A DNA stretch of 64,000 nucleotides from positions 681,055 through 745,054 of the forward strand of contig NZ_SAIS01000001.1 in the NCBI RefSeq assembly GCF_004360155.1, given 5' to 3'. The notes beneath the pieces are model-generated. The model had not been told where the DNA came from, searched no databases, and saw only the letters and a program-made list of their open reading frames with translations. The position numbers were made by a program, and so were the translations under genes. The DNA is from Paraglaciecola marina (GTDB taxonomy: Bacteria > Pseudomonadota > Gammaproteobacteria > Enterobacterales > Alteromonadaceae). Within the stretch, counting starts at the first letter, position 1; each line of letters starts with the position of its first letter. Below, piece by piece: positions 63,490 through 64,000 of this stretch.

Positions 63490-64000
63490 ATGGAACTAAG
63501 CGATAAGGTTTCGAGATTTCTAGATGTAGGCGTCAAGGTTTTAGCTTTGATTTTGATACTAAGTAGCTGTGGCGGTGACTCTGGTAGTTCGGAGGATTCG
63601 AGTGGTTCGGGAGGAACAGCGACAGGAGGCTCTACTCAAACGCCTACAACATACACAATTACATCATCTGTGGCTGGTGAGGGGACTATTAATCCGTCTG
63701 CTCAGACTGTTGATGCTCAAACTACATTTTTTACCTTAACTTCTGATGCAGGTTATGCCATTGACTCTGTAATAGGTTGTTCAGGCACATTAGAGGGGAA
63801 CATTTTTCAAACAGACCAATTTAATACTCAAGATTGTTCTATTGATGTGACTTTTACACCTAACGATCAAGAACCTAGCTCAGACAGTATTGGTGCGCAA
63901 AGAACACTTGTTGCACTAATTAACTTTCCTGATAATAAAGATGAGACCATGTCTTTAGAGGATATTAAAAACTTAATTCGAGACAATGATAACTCGTTAA
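63490..64000 (+). CDS. Lipoprotein with InlB-like repeat, possible metalloprotease start (partial)
   Basis: The first 170 codons of a gene that continues past the window. A lipobox LSSC (about residue 27) is followed by a Gly/Ser/Thr-rich linker. A divergent InlB-B/Listeria-Bacteroides-type repeat comes next (YTITSSVAGEGTINPSAQTV, then DAGYAIDSVIGCSGTLEGN). The last visible part, GAQRTLVALINFPDN, resembles the opening of M6/gametolysin-like metalloprotease domains, but the zinc motif lies beyond the edge. Confidence 0.6.
   Translation, partial: MELSDKVSRFLDVGVKVLALILILSSCGGDSGSSEDSSGSGGTATGGSTQTPTTYTITSSVAGEGTINPSAQTVDAQTTFFTLTSDAGYAIDSVIGCSGTLEGNIFQTDQFNTQDCSIDVTFTPNDQEPSSDSIGAQRTLVALINFPDNKDETMSLEDIKNLIRDNDNSL

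Noticed and set aside
1..64000. CRISPR arrays, tRNA or rRNA genes, prophage
   Set aside because: No regularly spaced repeats, cloverleaf-type sequences, ribosomal RNA stretches or phage structural genes were seen.

Overview
The window looks like a chromosomal segment of a marine gammaproteobacterium of the Alteromonadaceae (Paraglaciecola/Glaciecola-like). The evidence is an AT-rich genome, TonB-dependent receptors, a TonB2-type energising operon with TtpC and DUF3450 proteins, the grpE-dnaK-dnaJ order, a PEP-CTERM protein, and close resemblance of the housekeeping genes (topA, astB, dnaK, putA) to that group. This placement comes from reading the proteins, not from a database search.

Layout. 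1-10.5 kb: the start of a dicarboxylate symporter, a large Ig-like lipoprotein, astB, topA, a DUF2058 protein, an orphan periplasmic binding protein and a CPA1 antiporter. 10.5-29.6 kb: a carbon-storage-polymer and short-acid block. It holds two PHB-depolymerase-like esterases, a small PspB-like protein, a GntP permease / MetX-like exported hydrolase / type-2 PHB depolymerase / 3-hydroxybutyrate dehydrogenase operon, a divergent TonB-dependent receptor, a LuxR-type response regulator resembling CrbR/ErdR, a Rof-like antiterminator, a DcaP-like porin, a LysR regulator, lactate permease, D-lactate dehydrogenase, and a CrbS-type symporter/histidine-kinase hybrid. 29.8-33.9 kb: grpE, dnaK and dnaJ, with two clear sigma-32 promoters.

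34-46.1 kb: an iron-uptake block. A Fiu-like siderophore receptor and a PiuC-like PKHD dioxygenase are divergent from a tightly packed operon: DUF3450, TtpC, ExbB, ExbD, TonB, TPR protein, PepSY membrane protein, DUF2271, DUF4198 and a membrane-anchored flavodoxin/ferredoxin-reductase-type protein. A Fur-box-like site lies between the two arms. 46.4-50.7 kb: putA and an Lrp-type regulator.

50.75-61 kb: a decaying accessory zone. It contains the C-terminal remnant of an integron-type integrase abutting a broken IS3 transposase, a cupin/JmjC protein, a truncated copy of a phosphoribosyltransferase gene, a phosphatase-like protein, a large propeller-sensor diguanylate cyclase, two divergent phosphoribosyltransferases, a SelO homologue and a lipoprotein/barrel pseudogene with five in-frame stops. 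61-64 kb: an AsmA-like protein, a PEP-CTERM protein and the start of a lipoprotein that may be a metalloprotease.

The most coherent unit is the 10.5-29.6 kb block. It contains candidates for every step from outer-membrane entry of 3-hydroxybutyrate oligomers, through periplasmic cleavage and inner-membrane import, to oxidation, next to lactate oxidation. Both halves of a putative CrbS/CrbR acetate-switch-type two-component system lie inside it. The second is the iron block, where uptake, energising and a putative reductive-release module appear to share one locus.
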